Assembly (NCBI GenBank): GCA_035604135.1
Contig: DATNJB010000025.1
Coordinates: 22,963-86,962 of the forward strand
Source of the DNA: Poindextera sp035604135
GTDB taxonomy: Bacteria; Pseudomonadota; Alphaproteobacteria; Caulobacterales; Caulobacteraceae
Reading direction: 5' to 3'
DNA: 64,000 nt
Position numbers and translations under genes: made by a program. This document shows, in pieces, positions 1-8,234 of this stretch. Each line of letters begins with the position of its first letter. The first letter of the stretch is position 1. Below the pieces are notes generated by a model. That model saw nothing but the letters and a program-made list of their open reading frames with translations, ran no database searches and had not been told where the DNA came from.

Positions 1-289
1 CAGCGACGCCGGCTTCACCAAGATCCTCTCCAACCCGCCCTACCACGCCGACTTCGCCGTCCCGAAGCGCTTCATCGAGAAAGGCTTCAACCGCCTGGCC
101 GTCGGCGGCGCGATGTTCATGGTGACCCGCCGCGACCTCTGGTACCGCCGCAAGTTCGAGGCGATCTTCGGCGGCGTGAAGGTTCGCGAGCTCGAGGGCT
201 ACTTCGTCTTCGAGGCGATCAAGAAGTCCACGCAGTACAGCAGCCGGCCGGACCGGAAGGCGCGCAGCGCGTCGTCGAAGCCAGCCTAG
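1..289 (+). CDS. Class I SAM-dependent rRNA methyltransferase, RsmC/RlmG type (3' end only)
   Basis: The reading frame is open from base 2 and stops with TAG at 287-289, giving the last 95 or so residues of a protein that begins outside the window. It contains SNPPYHADF, the (N/D)PPY motif IV of methyltransferases that modify an exocyclic base nitrogen, followed by a strand/helix pattern and a basic tail. This fits the C-terminal catalytic domain of the RsmC/RlmG group (small-domain methyltransferases making m2G in rRNA), but the SAM-binding motif I and any substrate-recognition part are missing, so the exact rRNA target cannot be called. Its stop codon overlaps the stop of the convergent ankyrin gene within a CTAG palindrome. 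Confidence 0.75.
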   Translation, partial: SDAGFTKILSNPPYHADFAVPKRFIEKGFNRLAVGGAMFMVTRRDLWYRRKFEAIFGGVKVRELEGYFVFEAIKKSTQYSSRPDRKARSASSKPA

Positions 290-1356
290 GCGCCGGCGCG
301 CGCAGCCTTGCGCGCCTTGCCAACCTCGACCGGCGTCTGCCCCTCACGATTGCGCAGCGCGGGGTCCGCACCTGCGGCGGCGAGGGCGTCGCTCAAGACG
401 GCCTTCGCCCCACGCGATGTCGCGTAATGCAGCGCGGTCCAGCCGTTGGAGTCGGACGCGTTGGGATCGGCGCCGCGCTCGAGCAGCCAGAGCGCGGCAT
501 TGTTGCGACCCCATTGGATCATGTCGTGCAGCAACGGGCGCTTGCCGACGTGCGACCAGCCGTCTGGAGAAGCGCCGAGATCGACGAGCGCGCCCGCGCC
601 GCGGAGATCGCCGGCCCACAGCGCCTCGTAGAGGCCGTCGGCGGGGTTTGCGCCGCGCGCGACCAAGAGCGCCAGCACAGCCGGATCAGCCTCGCCGCCC
701 CAGCAGGCGAAGTGGATCACCGGGAACTGGCCATGGCGCATGATGGCGACCGCATCCGCGCGCGCGCCGCCGTCCAGCAGCCGCTCGGCGAGGGCGAGCG
801 TGTTCTCACGGCCCAGCCGGCTCGCGCACAGGAGATGCAAAGCGCCGGCTCCGCTGGCGCTCGGCTCGGTTGCGAGCCCGGGGACGCGCGCGAGTTCGCG
901 CTCCAGCCGCTCCGGGTCCTGCAACAGCGCAGCGGCGAAGATGTCCGGCCGCGAACCGCGGCTCAGCAGCAACTCGGCGATCCCCGCTTCGCCATCCCGC
1001 GCGGCTGTCTCCAACGCCCGCCCGTCGTACCAGCAGCCGGGCGCGTCGACGTCGGCGCCTGCGTCCAGGAGCAGCCCGACGGCGGCGGCGCGATCGCCGC
1101 GCGGTTTGACCGACGCCTTGGCCTCGATCGCGCGGTGCAGCGGCCGGTGGCGGGATTCCGCCGGAGAAACGGCGTTCGGGTCAGCGCCAGCCGCGAGCAG
1201 AAGCGCGAGCAGGTCGAGGTCGACGAACAGCGCCGCCTCCATGATCGCGCGCCAGTCGCGAGCCAGCGCCGGCGCGGCGGAGAGCAGTGCTCGGCACGCG
1301 GCCTGGTCGCCCGCGCCGATAGCGGCCTTCAGCTCTGCGATGACAGGCACCGTCAC
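286..1356 (-). CDS. Ankyrin-repeat protein
   Basis: The 356-residue product is made almost entirely of ankyrin repeats. Repeat signatures are visible throughout, for example LLLAAGADPNA near residues 52-62, LLLDAGADVDAPG near 96-108, LLERGADPNASDSNGWTALHYA near 287-308, and a last helix pair ending NREGQTPVEVG. There is no signal peptide and no extra catalytic domain, so it is probably a cytoplasmic protein-binding scaffold with unknown partner. The start is GTG at 1356 (MTVPVIAEL), just before the first repeat. The gene lies downstream of a tRNA-Gln on the same strand and ends tail-to-tail with the methyltransferase, with overlapping stop codons. Confidence 0.8.
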   Translation of the reverse strand: MTVPVIAELKAAIGAGDQAACRALLSAAPALARDWRAIMEAALFVDLDLLALLLAAGADPNAVSPAESRHRPLHRAIEAKASVKPRGDRAAAVGLLLDAGADVDAPGCWYDGRALETAARDGEAGIAELLLSRGSRPDIFAAALLQDPERLERELARVPGLATEPSASGAGALHLLCASRLGRENTLALAERLLDGGARADAVAIMRHGQFPVIHFACWGGEADPAVLALLVARGANPADGLYEALWAGDLRGAGALVDLGASPDGWSHVGKRPLLHDMIQWGRNNAALWLLERGADPNASDSNGWTALHYATSRGAKAVLSDALAAAGADPALRNREGQTPVEVGKARKAARAGA

Positions 1357-1389
1357 CGAGGTGTCCTTCAGCAGGGGTGATCGGCCGGA

Positions 1390-1464
1390 TGGCTGGGGGA
1401 GTAGGCTACGATCCTACATTCCATGGTTCAGAGCCATGTGTCCTACCTGTTAGACGATCCCCCA
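1390..1464 (-). tRNA. tRNA-Gln (anticodon CTG), unusual T-loop
   Basis: On the minus strand the region folds as a complete tRNA: acceptor stem TGGGGGA/TCCCCCA with U1-A72, discriminator G73 and encoded CCA at 1392-1390; D-arm beginning TCGTCTAA with GG at 18-19; anticodon stem CATGG/CCATG around loop CTCTGAA, so the anticodon is CTG (bases 1429-1431 on the + strand read CAG). U1-A72 and G73 are tRNA-Gln identity features. The T-stem GTAGG/CCTAC is intact, but the loop reads ATCGTAG rather than the near-universal TTCGAAT, so positions 54 and 58 have swapped bases (A54/T58). It is probably functional, but the T-loop deserves checking against raw reads. Confidence 0.88.
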
Positions 1465-1604
1465 TCCGGACCGTGCGGCGCAAACGCATAGACGAGGGAG
1501 TCTGACTGGGCAATTCGGTCTGGCGCAACGCAGGGCCGCTGACGGACGCTTGAGGCGTGGCGGTGTGGCCGTCTAAGCTTTGGGACCGCAAAGGGGCGAC
1601 CAGG

Positions 1605-2492
1605 ATGGATCTCGCGCAACAAGGGCCGACCCGGCCGCTCGGACGGACGGGACTTTCCGTCTCCGCGCTCGGCGTCGGCACCAACCGCTGGCGGCAGGGC
1701 GACAACGACGAGGCGGTGCACGAGACCTACAAGGCCCTGCTCGATGGCGGCGTCGACTTCGTCGACACGGCCGAGGTCTATGGCTTCGGCAAGTCGGAGC
1801 GGCTGATCGGCGAGTGCATCGCCACGGACGGACGCCGGGCGATCGTGGCCACCAAGTTCGCGCCCTTCATCGCGCGCACCTCGCCCAGACATCTGATGGC
1901 CGCCCTCGATGCCTCGCTCGATCGGCTGCGGCTCACCACGGTCGATCTCTACTACGTGCACTTCCCCTTCCCGCTCACCGACATGGCGACGTTCGCGGAC
2001 GGGCTGGCCGAGGCGGTCAAGTCCGGCAAGGCAAAGGCCGTCGGCGTCAGCAACTTCAGCGCCGACCAGATGCGGCGCGTGGCAGACCGTCTGGCCAAGG
2101 CGGACATCCCGCTCGCCGCCAACGAGGTCCACTACAGCCTCTTACACCGCCAGGCCGAGACCAACGGCGTGCTCGACGCCTGCCGCGAGCTCGACGTCGC
2201 CCTCGTCGCCTACTTTCCGCTCGCCTCGGGCCGCCTGACCGCCCAGCCCGATCCGGCCAAGCCCGGCAAGCTCGACGGCCTGCAGCGGACGCTGCGCGAG
2301 ATCGCCGGGGCGCATCAGGCGAGCCAGGCGCAAGTGGCGCTGAACTGGCTCCTGGCGCGCGACAGCCACGTCATCCCGATTCCCGGCGCCTCGAAGGCCC
2401 GGCACGCGAAGGAGAATCTCGCCGCCCTGGCGTGGAGTCTGACCCCCGACGAGTTCGCCGCCATCGACACCGCCTCGGCCACGCTCGCCTAG
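1605..2492 (+). CDS. Aldo/keto reductase
   Basis: A 295-residue TIM-barrel oxidoreductase of the aldo/keto reductase superfamily, expected to reduce carbonyls with NADPH in the cytoplasm. The catalytic tetrad is readable: D54 in FVDTAEVYGFG, Y59, K84 in VATKF and H119 in YYVHFPFP. The cofactor-binding part is seen near the C-terminus in IPIPGASKARHAKENL. The start ATG at 1605 is preferred over an upstream in-frame GTG at 1557 because the family normally begins close to the PLGRTGLSVSALGVG strand; AGG precedes the ATG closely. Substrate is not predictable. It stands alone, about 80 bases before trxC. Confidence 0.88.
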   Translation: MDLAQQGPTRPLGRTGLSVSALGVGTNRWRQGDNDEAVHETYKALLDGGVDFVDTAEVYGFGKSERLIGECIATDGRRAIVATKFAPFIARTSPRHLMAALDASLDRLRLTTVDLYYVHFPFPLTDMATFADGLAEAVKSGKAKAVGVSNFSADQMRRVADRLAKADIPLAANEVHYSLLHRQAETNGVLDACRELDVALVAYFPLASGRLTAQPDPAKPGKLDGLQRTLREIAGAHQASQAQVALNWLLARDSHVIPIPGASKARHAKENLAALAWSLTPDEFAAIDTASATLA

Positions 2493-2572
2493 CGCACGAC
2501 GTCCAGCGTCTTGCTCTGAATCAATGCGGAGCGGCTCCGACCCGCGCATGTCGCGCCGCACAAGGAGACGAC

Positions 2573-3028
2573 ATGCGTCAGTTCGTTTGCGCTCGCTGTG
2601 GCGCGGTCAATCGCTCGCCGGACGAGAAGGACCCCCGCGCCGCGAAATGCGGCCGCTGCGGCGCCCAGATCTTCACTGGACAGCCCATCGAAGTGACCGG
2701 CGGCCAGCTCGCGCTGCACCGATCCTCGACCAAGGGCGGCGCGCTGCTGCTCGATGTCTGGGCGCCGTGGTGCGCCCCATGCGTGGCCATGGCTCCGCAG
2801 CTCGCGGCGGCCGCGCACAAGCTCGAGCCGGAGGTCAGGGTCCTCAAGGTCAACTCGGATGCCGAGCCGCAGGTCGCTCAGGCGCTGGGCGTCCGTGGCA
2901 TCCCCGCGCTCTTCCTCGTCGCCGATGACCACGTCATCGGCCGGCACGCCGGGCTGATGCGCACCGACCGGATCGTGCGCTGGGTCCGTCATGCGCTTGC
3001 AGACGCCACGGCGAGCGCGAAGGCATGA
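2573..3028 (+). CDS. trxC: Thioredoxin 2 (TrxC)
   Basis: A 151-residue cytoplasmic disulfide reductase. The N-terminus has the zinc ribbon typical of thioredoxin 2, with cysteine pairs C6/C9 and C26/C29, followed by a thioredoxin fold with active site W66-C67-A-P-C70. The usual sequence is WCGPC; Ala in place of Gly may shift the redox potential. The cis-proline region is seen as VRGIPALFL. The start ATG at 2573 has an AAGGAGA ribosome site at about 2562. The stop overlaps the start of the DUF302 gene (ATGA), so the two are co-translated. Confidence 0.9.
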   Translation: MRQFVCARCGAVNRSPDEKDPRAAKCGRCGAQIFTGQPIEVTGGQLALHRSSTKGGALLLDVWAPWCAPCVAMAPQLAAAAHKLEPEVRVLKVNSDAEPQVAQALGVRGIPALFLVADDHVIGRHAGLMRTDRIVRWVRHALADATASAKA

Positions 3029-3411
3029 CCTACTATTTCGCCAAGACCCTTCACGCCGGCTTCGACGAGGCCGTGGCGCGCACGCGCGAGGCGCTCGCTC
3101 GCGAAGGGTTCGGCGTCGTCAGCGAGATCGACGTGGCCAAGACGATGAAGTCCAAGCTGGGGGTCGACTTCCGTCCCTACCTGATCCTCGGCGCCTGCAA
3201 CCCGATGATCGCGCATGAGGCGCTTAAGATAGAGGACAAGATCGGGACGATGCTGCCCTGCAACGTCGTGGTGCACGAGCCGACGCCCGGCCGGAGCGAA
3301 GTGGCCGCCATCGATCCCGTCGCCTCGATGCAGGCGATCGGCAATCCCGAGCTGCTGACGCTCGCGCGCCAGGTGGCGGACAAGCTGAGGGCCATCGTCG
3401 CCTCGCTGTAG
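3025..3411 (+). CDS. DUF302-domain protein
   Basis: A 128-residue protein of the DUF302 family. Recognisable features are the N-terminal MTYYFAKTLHAGFDEAV, the EGFGVVSEIDVAKTMKSKLG helix/strand, YLILGACNP (a conserved Cys-containing turn), and LPCNVVVHE in the C-terminal half. DUF302 proteins are small alpha/beta cytoplasmic proteins without an established reaction. The gene overlaps trxC by ATGA, so it is almost certainly co-expressed with thioredoxin 2; a redox or thiol-linked role is an inference from that and from the two conserved cysteines. It ends 3 bases from the convergent permease gene. Confidence 0.85.
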   Translation: MTYYFAKTLHAGFDEAVARTREALAREGFGVVSEIDVAKTMKSKLGVDFRPYLILGACNPMIAHEALKIEDKIGTMLPCNVVVHEPTPGRSEVAAIDPVASMQAIGNPELLTLARQVADKLRAIVASL

Positions 3412-3414
3412 CGG

Positions 3415-4812
3415 TCAAGCCGCTTCGCGCCCAGAGAGCCGCCACATGAAGTAGGCGCCCAGCCCGGCGGCGTTCCAGGCGACGAAAAGGAGCTTCGTCG
3501 GCGTCTGCAGGCTCCAGAACAGGTAGGGGCAGCCAACAATCGCGGCCGGCCCGACGATCCAGGCGAGCGGCGTCCGGTAGATGCGCGGCTGGTCGGGCGC
3601 CCGCCGGCGCAGGACCAGCATGCAGACCGCAACCGCGACGAAGGCCGCGAGCGTGCCAGCGTTCGCCAGCGCGGCGATCTGGTCGAGGGGCACGAGCCCG
3701 GCCAGGATGGCGACGACCACGCTGGTGGCCAGCGTCATGCGCACCGGCGTGCCGCGGCGGTCGACCTCGGCCAGGCCGCGCGGCAAGAGGCCATCGCGCG
3801 CCATCACGAAGAAGATGCGGCTCTGCCCAAAGAGGAACGCGAGGATCACCGTCGGCAGGGCGATCACGGCGGCCGATGCGATGGCGACGGCCATACGGCC
3901 CTGGCCCAGCCCCCGCAGGATGAGCGCGAGCGGCTCGGTACTGTGCGCGAATTGCTGGAAAGGCGCGGCGCCGACCGCGACGGCGGCGACGACCACGTAG
4001 AGCAGCGTGCAGGCGGCCATCGAGCCGATTATTCCGATCGGCAGGTCGCGCCCGGGCCGCTTGGTCTCCTCCGCCGCCGTCGAAAGCGTGTCGAAGCCAT
4101 AGAAGGCGAAGAAGATGATCGCCGCTGCAGCCATCACGCCATGGCGCTGGCCGGCAACCACGGGACCCGCGAACCCGTATGGCATGAAGAGATGGAAGTT
4201 GGCCGCCTTGAAGTGCGGCGCGGCCACGGCGATGAACACCAAGAGCGCCGCGATCTTCACCACCACGAGGACCGCGTTCACAGTCGCGCTCTCGCGCGCA
4301 CCCAGCATCAGGAGCGCCGTCACCATGGCGATGATGCCGATCGCCGGCAGGTCCACGAGCCCGCCCGCGTAGAGGCCGGCGCTCAGAGCCAGAGGCGGGT
4401 GCAGGCCCAGCGCGTTCAGGAAGCCTACCGCGTAGCCTGACCAGCCGACCGCGACGGCGCTGGCCACAAGCGAGTACTCCAGGATCAGGCTCCAGCCGAC
4501 GACCCAGGCGATGATCTCGCCGAGCACCACGTAGCTGTAGGTGTAGGCGCTGCCGGACGCCGGGATCATGGTCGCGACCTCGGCGTAGCAGAGCGCCGCG
4601 CAAGCGCAAACGGCGCCGGCGACGAGGAAAGAGACGATGACCGCCGGTCCGGCCAGGTTCGCGCCCACCCCGATCAGCGTGTAGATGCCGGTGCCGACGA
4701 TGGCGCCAACGCCGAGCGGGATCAGGTGGCGCCAGCTGAGCGTCGCTCTCAGCCGCTGATGGTCGGGCAACGCCTCGAGCGCGATCGTCTTGCGGCGGAG
4801 GAGCGATTCCAT
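3415..4812 (-). CDS. APC-family amino acid permease (cationic amino acid transporter type)
   Basis: A 465-residue inner-membrane transporter with about 12 hydrophobic segments. The first segment carries the family motif GVGAIVGTGIYTLIGVGA near residues 34-51, the unwound substrate- and ion-binding helix of APC proteins; the second is AGPAVIVSFLVAGAVCACAALCYAEVA. The N-terminal SWRHLIPLGVGAIVGTGIY resembles cationic amino acid transporters and YfnA-like permeases. The start ATG is 9 bases after the stop of the acyl-CoA synthetase gene, so both are one transcription unit. Substrate is uncertain. Confidence 0.88.
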   Translation of the reverse strand: MESLLRRKTIALEALPDHQRLRATLSWRHLIPLGVGAIVGTGIYTLIGVGANLAGPAVIVSFLVAGAVCACAALCYAEVATMIPASGSAYTYSYVVLGEIIAWVVGWSLILEYSLVASAVAVGWSGYAVGFLNALGLHPPLALSAGLYAGGLVDLPAIGIIAMVTALLMLGARESATVNAVLVVVKIAALLVFIAVAAPHFKAANFHLFMPYGFAGPVVAGQRHGVMAAAAIIFFAFYGFDTLSTAAEETKRPGRDLPIGIIGSMAACTLLYVVVAAVAVGAAPFQQFAHSTEPLALILRGLGQGRMAVAIASAAVIALPTVILAFLFGQSRIFFVMARDGLLPRGLAEVDRRGTPVRMTLATSVVVAILAGLVPLDQIAALANAGTLAAFVAVAVCMLVLRRRAPDQPRIYRTPLAWIVGPAAIVGCPYLFWSLQTPTKLLFVAWNAAGLGAYFMWRLSGREAA

Positions 4813-4821
4813 CGGAGGCGG

Positions 4822-6606
4822 CTAGACTCGCATCTCTCCGCCGGCGATCTGGGCGGCCATTTCCGGGGTGACCGGCTCGTAGTCCGCTCCCGTGTGCACA
4901 TAGAGCGGCCGCTTGACCTTGGCCGGGTCGAAGCCCTCCGCGACCATGTCGATCTTGCGGTGCTTGAAGGTGCCGGTGATGGCGATCGCGCGCTCGAGCC
5001 GCACGAACACGGGCCGCGCGTAGGCCGGCAGGGCGGCGTCGAGCAAAGCCGCCAGCTTGGCGATGTCGAAGTCCTTGTCGACCACGAGAGACGCCATCCC
5101 GGCGCGCCCGTCGAGGTCGCCCACCTTGACGCCGTAGACGCTGGCCTCCTTCACGCCCGCAATCCCCGACAGCGCCTGCTCGACCTCGCCGGTCGAGACG
5201 TTCTCGCCCTTCCAGCGGTAGGTATCGCCGACCCGGTCGACGAAATAGAAGTAGCCCTCCCTGTCCTGGCGCATGAGGTCGCCGGTCGCAAACCAGGCGT
5301 CGCCGGACCTGAACAGGTTGCGGATGATCTTCCGTTCGCTGGCGGCCTTGTCGGCGTAGCCGTTGAAGTCGGTGCGCGGGCCGGGTTGGATCGCGCCGAC
5401 ACACTCGCCGATCTCTCCGACAGGGGCCTCGATCCCAAGCCCGTTCGCCCCTCGTACGGGGGTCTCGGTCTCCATGTCGAAGCGCGCCAGCCGCACGTTA
5501 AACCAGCTGCGCAGATAAGACGGGATGCGGCCGATCGCGCCCGCCTTGCCGTCGAGGTTGAACAGCGAGACGTTGCCTTCGGTCGAGCCGTAGAACTCCA
5601 GGATGTGCGGCAGGCGGAAACGCCGTTGCACGGTCTCCCAGATCTCGGGGCGGAGCCCGTTGCCGAACGCCAGCCTGAGCTTGTGCGTCTGCTCGCCCGG
5701 CTGCTCCGGCTGGTTGAGCAGATAGCGGCAGAGCTCGCCGATGTAGACGAACATGGTGCAGTCTTCGTTCGCCACGTCGCTCCAGAAGTGCGTGGCCGAA
5801 AAGCGTGGCCTGATGACCGCCGAGCCGCCGCTCATCAGCGCCGCCCCCATGGCGCAGAGCCCGCCGGTCGCGTGGTAGAGCGGCAGCGTGACGTAGATGC
5901 GGTCGTCCGCCTTGGTGTCAGTCGCGCCGGCGAAGGCGCGCATGTAGAGCTGCGCGCGCATGTGGTTGACCTTCGCCGCCTTCGGCAGGCCGGTGGTGCC
6001 GGAGGTGTAGATGTAGAGCGCGGTGTCCCTGGCCCTCAGGCCCTGGCGCACTTCGCGATCCGGACGCAGCTGACTGCAGCTGCGCAGCGCCTGGGTCAGG
6101 TCGCGCAACTCCCCCTGGGCGGCGCCCAGCGTCCAGACCGACATCGGCCGAGCGAGGTTTGGGTTGACGGCCAGCAGCGGCCGGGCCGTTTCGCCATCGA
6201 CGATGGCGATCGAAGGGCCGGCGATCTCGAGGCAATGGGCGAGGGAGGGGCCGGTCAGGTTGTTGTTCACCAGGGCCGTGGCCGCGCCGATCTTCGAGAG
6301 GCCATACCAGATCGCCAGATAGTCGATGCGCGTCGGCGCGTAGAGGGCGACGGTCTGACCGCGCCTGACGCCCTGCTCGATGGCCCAGTGCGCATAGCGG
6401 TTGGCCATTTCGTCCAACTCGCCGTAGGTGATTGTGCGCGGGCCTAGCGTGATCGCCCGCCGCGTGCGCCAGGTGTCGACGGCCGCCTCGAGGTCGTCGC
6501 AGACCAGCCGCGGGGAGTCCGGTCTGATGGATCGAACCCGGCTCAGCGTCCGTAAAAACGCGCGCAAGAAGACAAGCTCGCGCCGGACGCGCGCCATGGG
6601 ACTCAT
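4822..6606 (-). CDS. Long-chain/very-long-chain acyl-CoA synthetase (FATP-like)
   Basis: A 594-residue ATP-dependent fatty acid CoA ligase of the ANL superfamily. Visible motifs: the phosphate-binding loop YIYTSGTTGLPKAAK near residue 200, YGSTEGN near 337, the hinge region ATGDLMRQDREGYFYFVDRVGDTYRWKGENVSTGEVE near 440-475, and a C-terminal GTFKHRKIDMV holding the catalytic lysine near 550. The GDTYRWKGENVST sequence is typical of the FATP/FadD6 branch. The start at 6606 (MSPMARVRRELV) was chosen because GGGAGGGA lies about 8 bases upstream; a longer frame to 6684 lacks similarity. Expected at the inner face of the membrane, transcribed with the downstream permease. Confidence 0.9.
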   Translation of the reverse strand: MSPMARVRRELVFLRAFLRTLSRVRSIRPDSPRLVCDDLEAAVDTWRTRRAITLGPRTITYGELDEMANRYAHWAIEQGVRRGQTVALYAPTRIDYLAIWYGLSKIGAATALVNNNLTGPSLAHCLEIAGPSIAIVDGETARPLLAVNPNLARPMSVWTLGAAQGELRDLTQALRSCSQLRPDREVRQGLRARDTALYIYTSGTTGLPKAAKVNHMRAQLYMRAFAGATDTKADDRIYVTLPLYHATGGLCAMGAALMSGGSAVIRPRFSATHFWSDVANEDCTMFVYIGELCRYLLNQPEQPGEQTHKLRLAFGNGLRPEIWETVQRRFRLPHILEFYGSTEGNVSLFNLDGKAGAIGRIPSYLRSWFNVRLARFDMETETPVRGANGLGIEAPVGEIGECVGAIQPGPRTDFNGYADKAASERKIIRNLFRSGDAWFATGDLMRQDREGYFYFVDRVGDTYRWKGENVSTGEVEQALSGIAGVKEASVYGVKVGDLDGRAGMASLVVDKDFDIAKLAALLDAALPAYARPVFVRLERAIAITGTFKHRKIDMVAEGFDPAKVKRPLYVHTGADYEPVTPEMAAQIAGGEMRV

Positions 6607-6745
6607 CGGCGTCCCTCCCCAGCCCGAATAGGCGGGCCTTGCGCGCCGGGTCAAGGCGGAGAATTCGCCTCGCGAGCGAAGCAAACTGCGGCCAACGCGC
6701 GTCAGGCAGACACCTCTCTGTTCGTCCAGGCTGTGCTAAAATCCC

Positions 6746-6774
6746 TTGACAGTTATATTTCTCAGTAGCGATAG
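6746..6774 (+). promoter_or_regulatory. Candidate promoter of the ArsR-SRPBCC-VOC operon
   Basis: A consensus -35 box TTGACA lies at 6746-6751, with a weak -10-like hexamer about 17 bases later, immediately before the ArsR gene at 6781. The AT-rich TTATATTT stretch between them, and the inverted TCTC/GAGA pair around 6760-6778, could be an autoregulatory operator. The -35 is clear, the -10 is not. Confidence 0.45.
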
Positions 6775-6780
6775 AGAGAC

Positions 6781-7083
6781 ATGGACGTGTTCGAAGCCGT
6801 CGCCGAGCCGCATCGGCGCCAGATCCTGGGTCTGCTGAGCCGGGGGGAAACGCCGGCGGGCGATGTCGTCCAGGCGCTCGGCATGAGCCAGCCGGGCGTC
6901 TCGAAGCACCTCAAGCTGTTGCGCGAGGCGGGCCTCGTCCGCGTGCGGGCCGACGGTCAACGCCGGCTTTACAGCATTCAACCCGCCAAGCTCGCGGAGT
7001 TGGACGCCTGGCTCGAGCCCTATCGGCGTCTATGGCGCGACCGGCTGGATGCCCTCGAGGCCCACCTGATGCGGGAGAGCTGA
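6781..7083 (+). CDS. ArsR-family winged-helix repressor (non-metal type)
   Basis: A 100-residue DNA-binding protein. The winged helix is obvious: EPHRRQILGLLSRGE (helix 1-2), VVQALGMSQPGVSKHLKLLREAGLV (recognition helix-turn-helix, residues about 30-54) and VRADGQRRLYSI (wing). There is no cysteine in the protein, so the metal sites of ArsR/SmtB sensors are absent. This matches the ArsR subgroup that is usually found next to AHSA1/SRPBCC genes, as here: the SRPBCC gene starts 3 bases after its stop. It probably represses its own operon; the ligand is unknown. Confidence 0.9.
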   Translation: MDVFEAVAEPHRRQILGLLSRGETPAGDVVQALGMSQPGVSKHLKLLREAGLVRVRADGQRRLYSIQPAKLAELDAWLEPYRRLWRDRLDALEAHLMRES

Positions 7084-7086
7084 TCC

Positions 7087-8211
7087 ATGCGCGCCACCCA
7101 AGGCGACGACGGCTGGGTCGTGCCCGACGACCCGCGCGAGGCGTCGATCCGTCAGATGACCGACGGCGACTTCGAGATGCGCTTCAAGCGTCGCATCCCG
7201 CGTCCGGTCGAGAAGGTCTGGGCGGCGCTCACGATTGCCGAACGCGTCGCCGAGTGGTTCGGCGAGCCGGTCGAGATCGACCTGCGCGTTGGTGGCAAGT
7301 TCCGCGTCCTGTTCCCGGGTGGGAAGGATGACATGGTCGAAGGCACGATCATCGCGTTCGACCCGCCGCGGCTGCTGGCGCTCGAGTGGTTCGGGACCGC
7401 AGGGGACACCATCATCCGATGGGAGCTCATGCCGCTGGACGACGGCTGCCGGCTGGTCTTCCACCAGACCGGGCTGAATGCCTGGTGGTTCCTGGGCGGA
7501 GCCGCCGGATGGAAGGGCTTCATCGACGACGTCACGTTGGTGGCGCAGGACGGCAGGGCGATTGCGGAAGCGCCGGGGACGCACCAGAGAGAGGTCGCGC
7601 GCTACAAGCAGATCTACGGGCGATACGTCCCGGGCTTCGACGTTCGTCCGACTTTGCGGCACCACGAACCCGACGCCTACGTCACGCGCGCCGGGGATGA
7701 CCGCTACAACATCCGCTACGGGCGCCGCTGGATGCTGCCGATCGAGAAGGTCTGGGCGGCGATCACCGAACCCGAGCGGCTCGCCGACTGGCTGGCCGTG
7801 GCCAAGCTCGACCTGCGGGTCGGCGGCGAGGTCGAGTTGACATGGCCGACGGCGGACTTCACGGCCCGCTACGTCATCCGCGAACTCGATCCGCCAAACC
7901 TGATGGTCTGGGGTTCGACCGACGCCAACAACCCGCGCGCCGAGCTCCGTTGGCAGCTCTATCAAGAGGACCCAGACTTCATGGGCACGCGCCTGGTGCT
8001 GATCGAGACCCTGATCCCGCCCGAGCACCTTCTGAGTATCGGGACCGGCTGGCACGCGCACCTCTACGAGCTGCCGGAGGCGGCCCTGCGCGAGACGCCG
8101 CAGCCCTGGTCCGCCGAGCGGGAACAGGCCCGCGCCGCCCGCGAGATGGCGGACCTGACGCCGCGCTACCGGGAACGTTTGGCGCGCGACGCGCCGGACG
8201 CGGCCGGATGA
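7087..8211 (+). CDS. Tandem SRPBCC (AHSA1-like) two-domain protein
   Basis: The 374-residue product carries two START/Bet v1-type SRPBCC domains in tandem. Domain 1 begins at MRFKRRIPRPVEKVWAALTIAERVAEWFG (about residue 31) and domain 2 at IRYGRRWMLPIEKVWAAITEPERLADWLA (about 203); both have the same RPVEKVWAA/LPIEKVWAA helix and DLRVGGKF/DLRVGGEVE strand, so this looks like an internal duplication. SRPBCC domains bind hydrophobic ligands or act as co-chaperones. It sits between the ArsR gene and a two-domain VOC gene and overlaps or abuts both, so the three form one operon. Confidence 0.85.
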   Translation: MRATQGDDGWVVPDDPREASIRQMTDGDFEMRFKRRIPRPVEKVWAALTIAERVAEWFGEPVEIDLRVGGKFRVLFPGGKDDMVEGTIIAFDPPRLLALEWFGTAGDTIIRWELMPLDDGCRLVFHQTGLNAWWFLGGAAGWKGFIDDVTLVAQDGRAIAEAPGTHQREVARYKQIYGRYVPGFDVRPTLRHHEPDAYVTRAGDDRYNIRYGRRWMLPIEKVWAAITEPERLADWLAVAKLDLRVGGEVELTWPTADFTARYVIRELDPPNLMVWGSTDANNPRAELRWQLYQEDPDFMGTRLVLIETLIPPEHLLSIGTGWHAHLYELPEAALRETPQPWSAEREQARAAREMADLTPRYRERLARDAPDAAG

Positions 8212-8234
8212 TGCCGAAGGAAGGGACGGAGCAG

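Noticed and set aside
427..1453. Long plus-strand reading frames opposite the ankyrin gene
   Set aside because: They encode Arg/Ala-rich sequence with no domains and mirror a recognisable ankyrin protein; typical shadow frames of GC-rich DNA.
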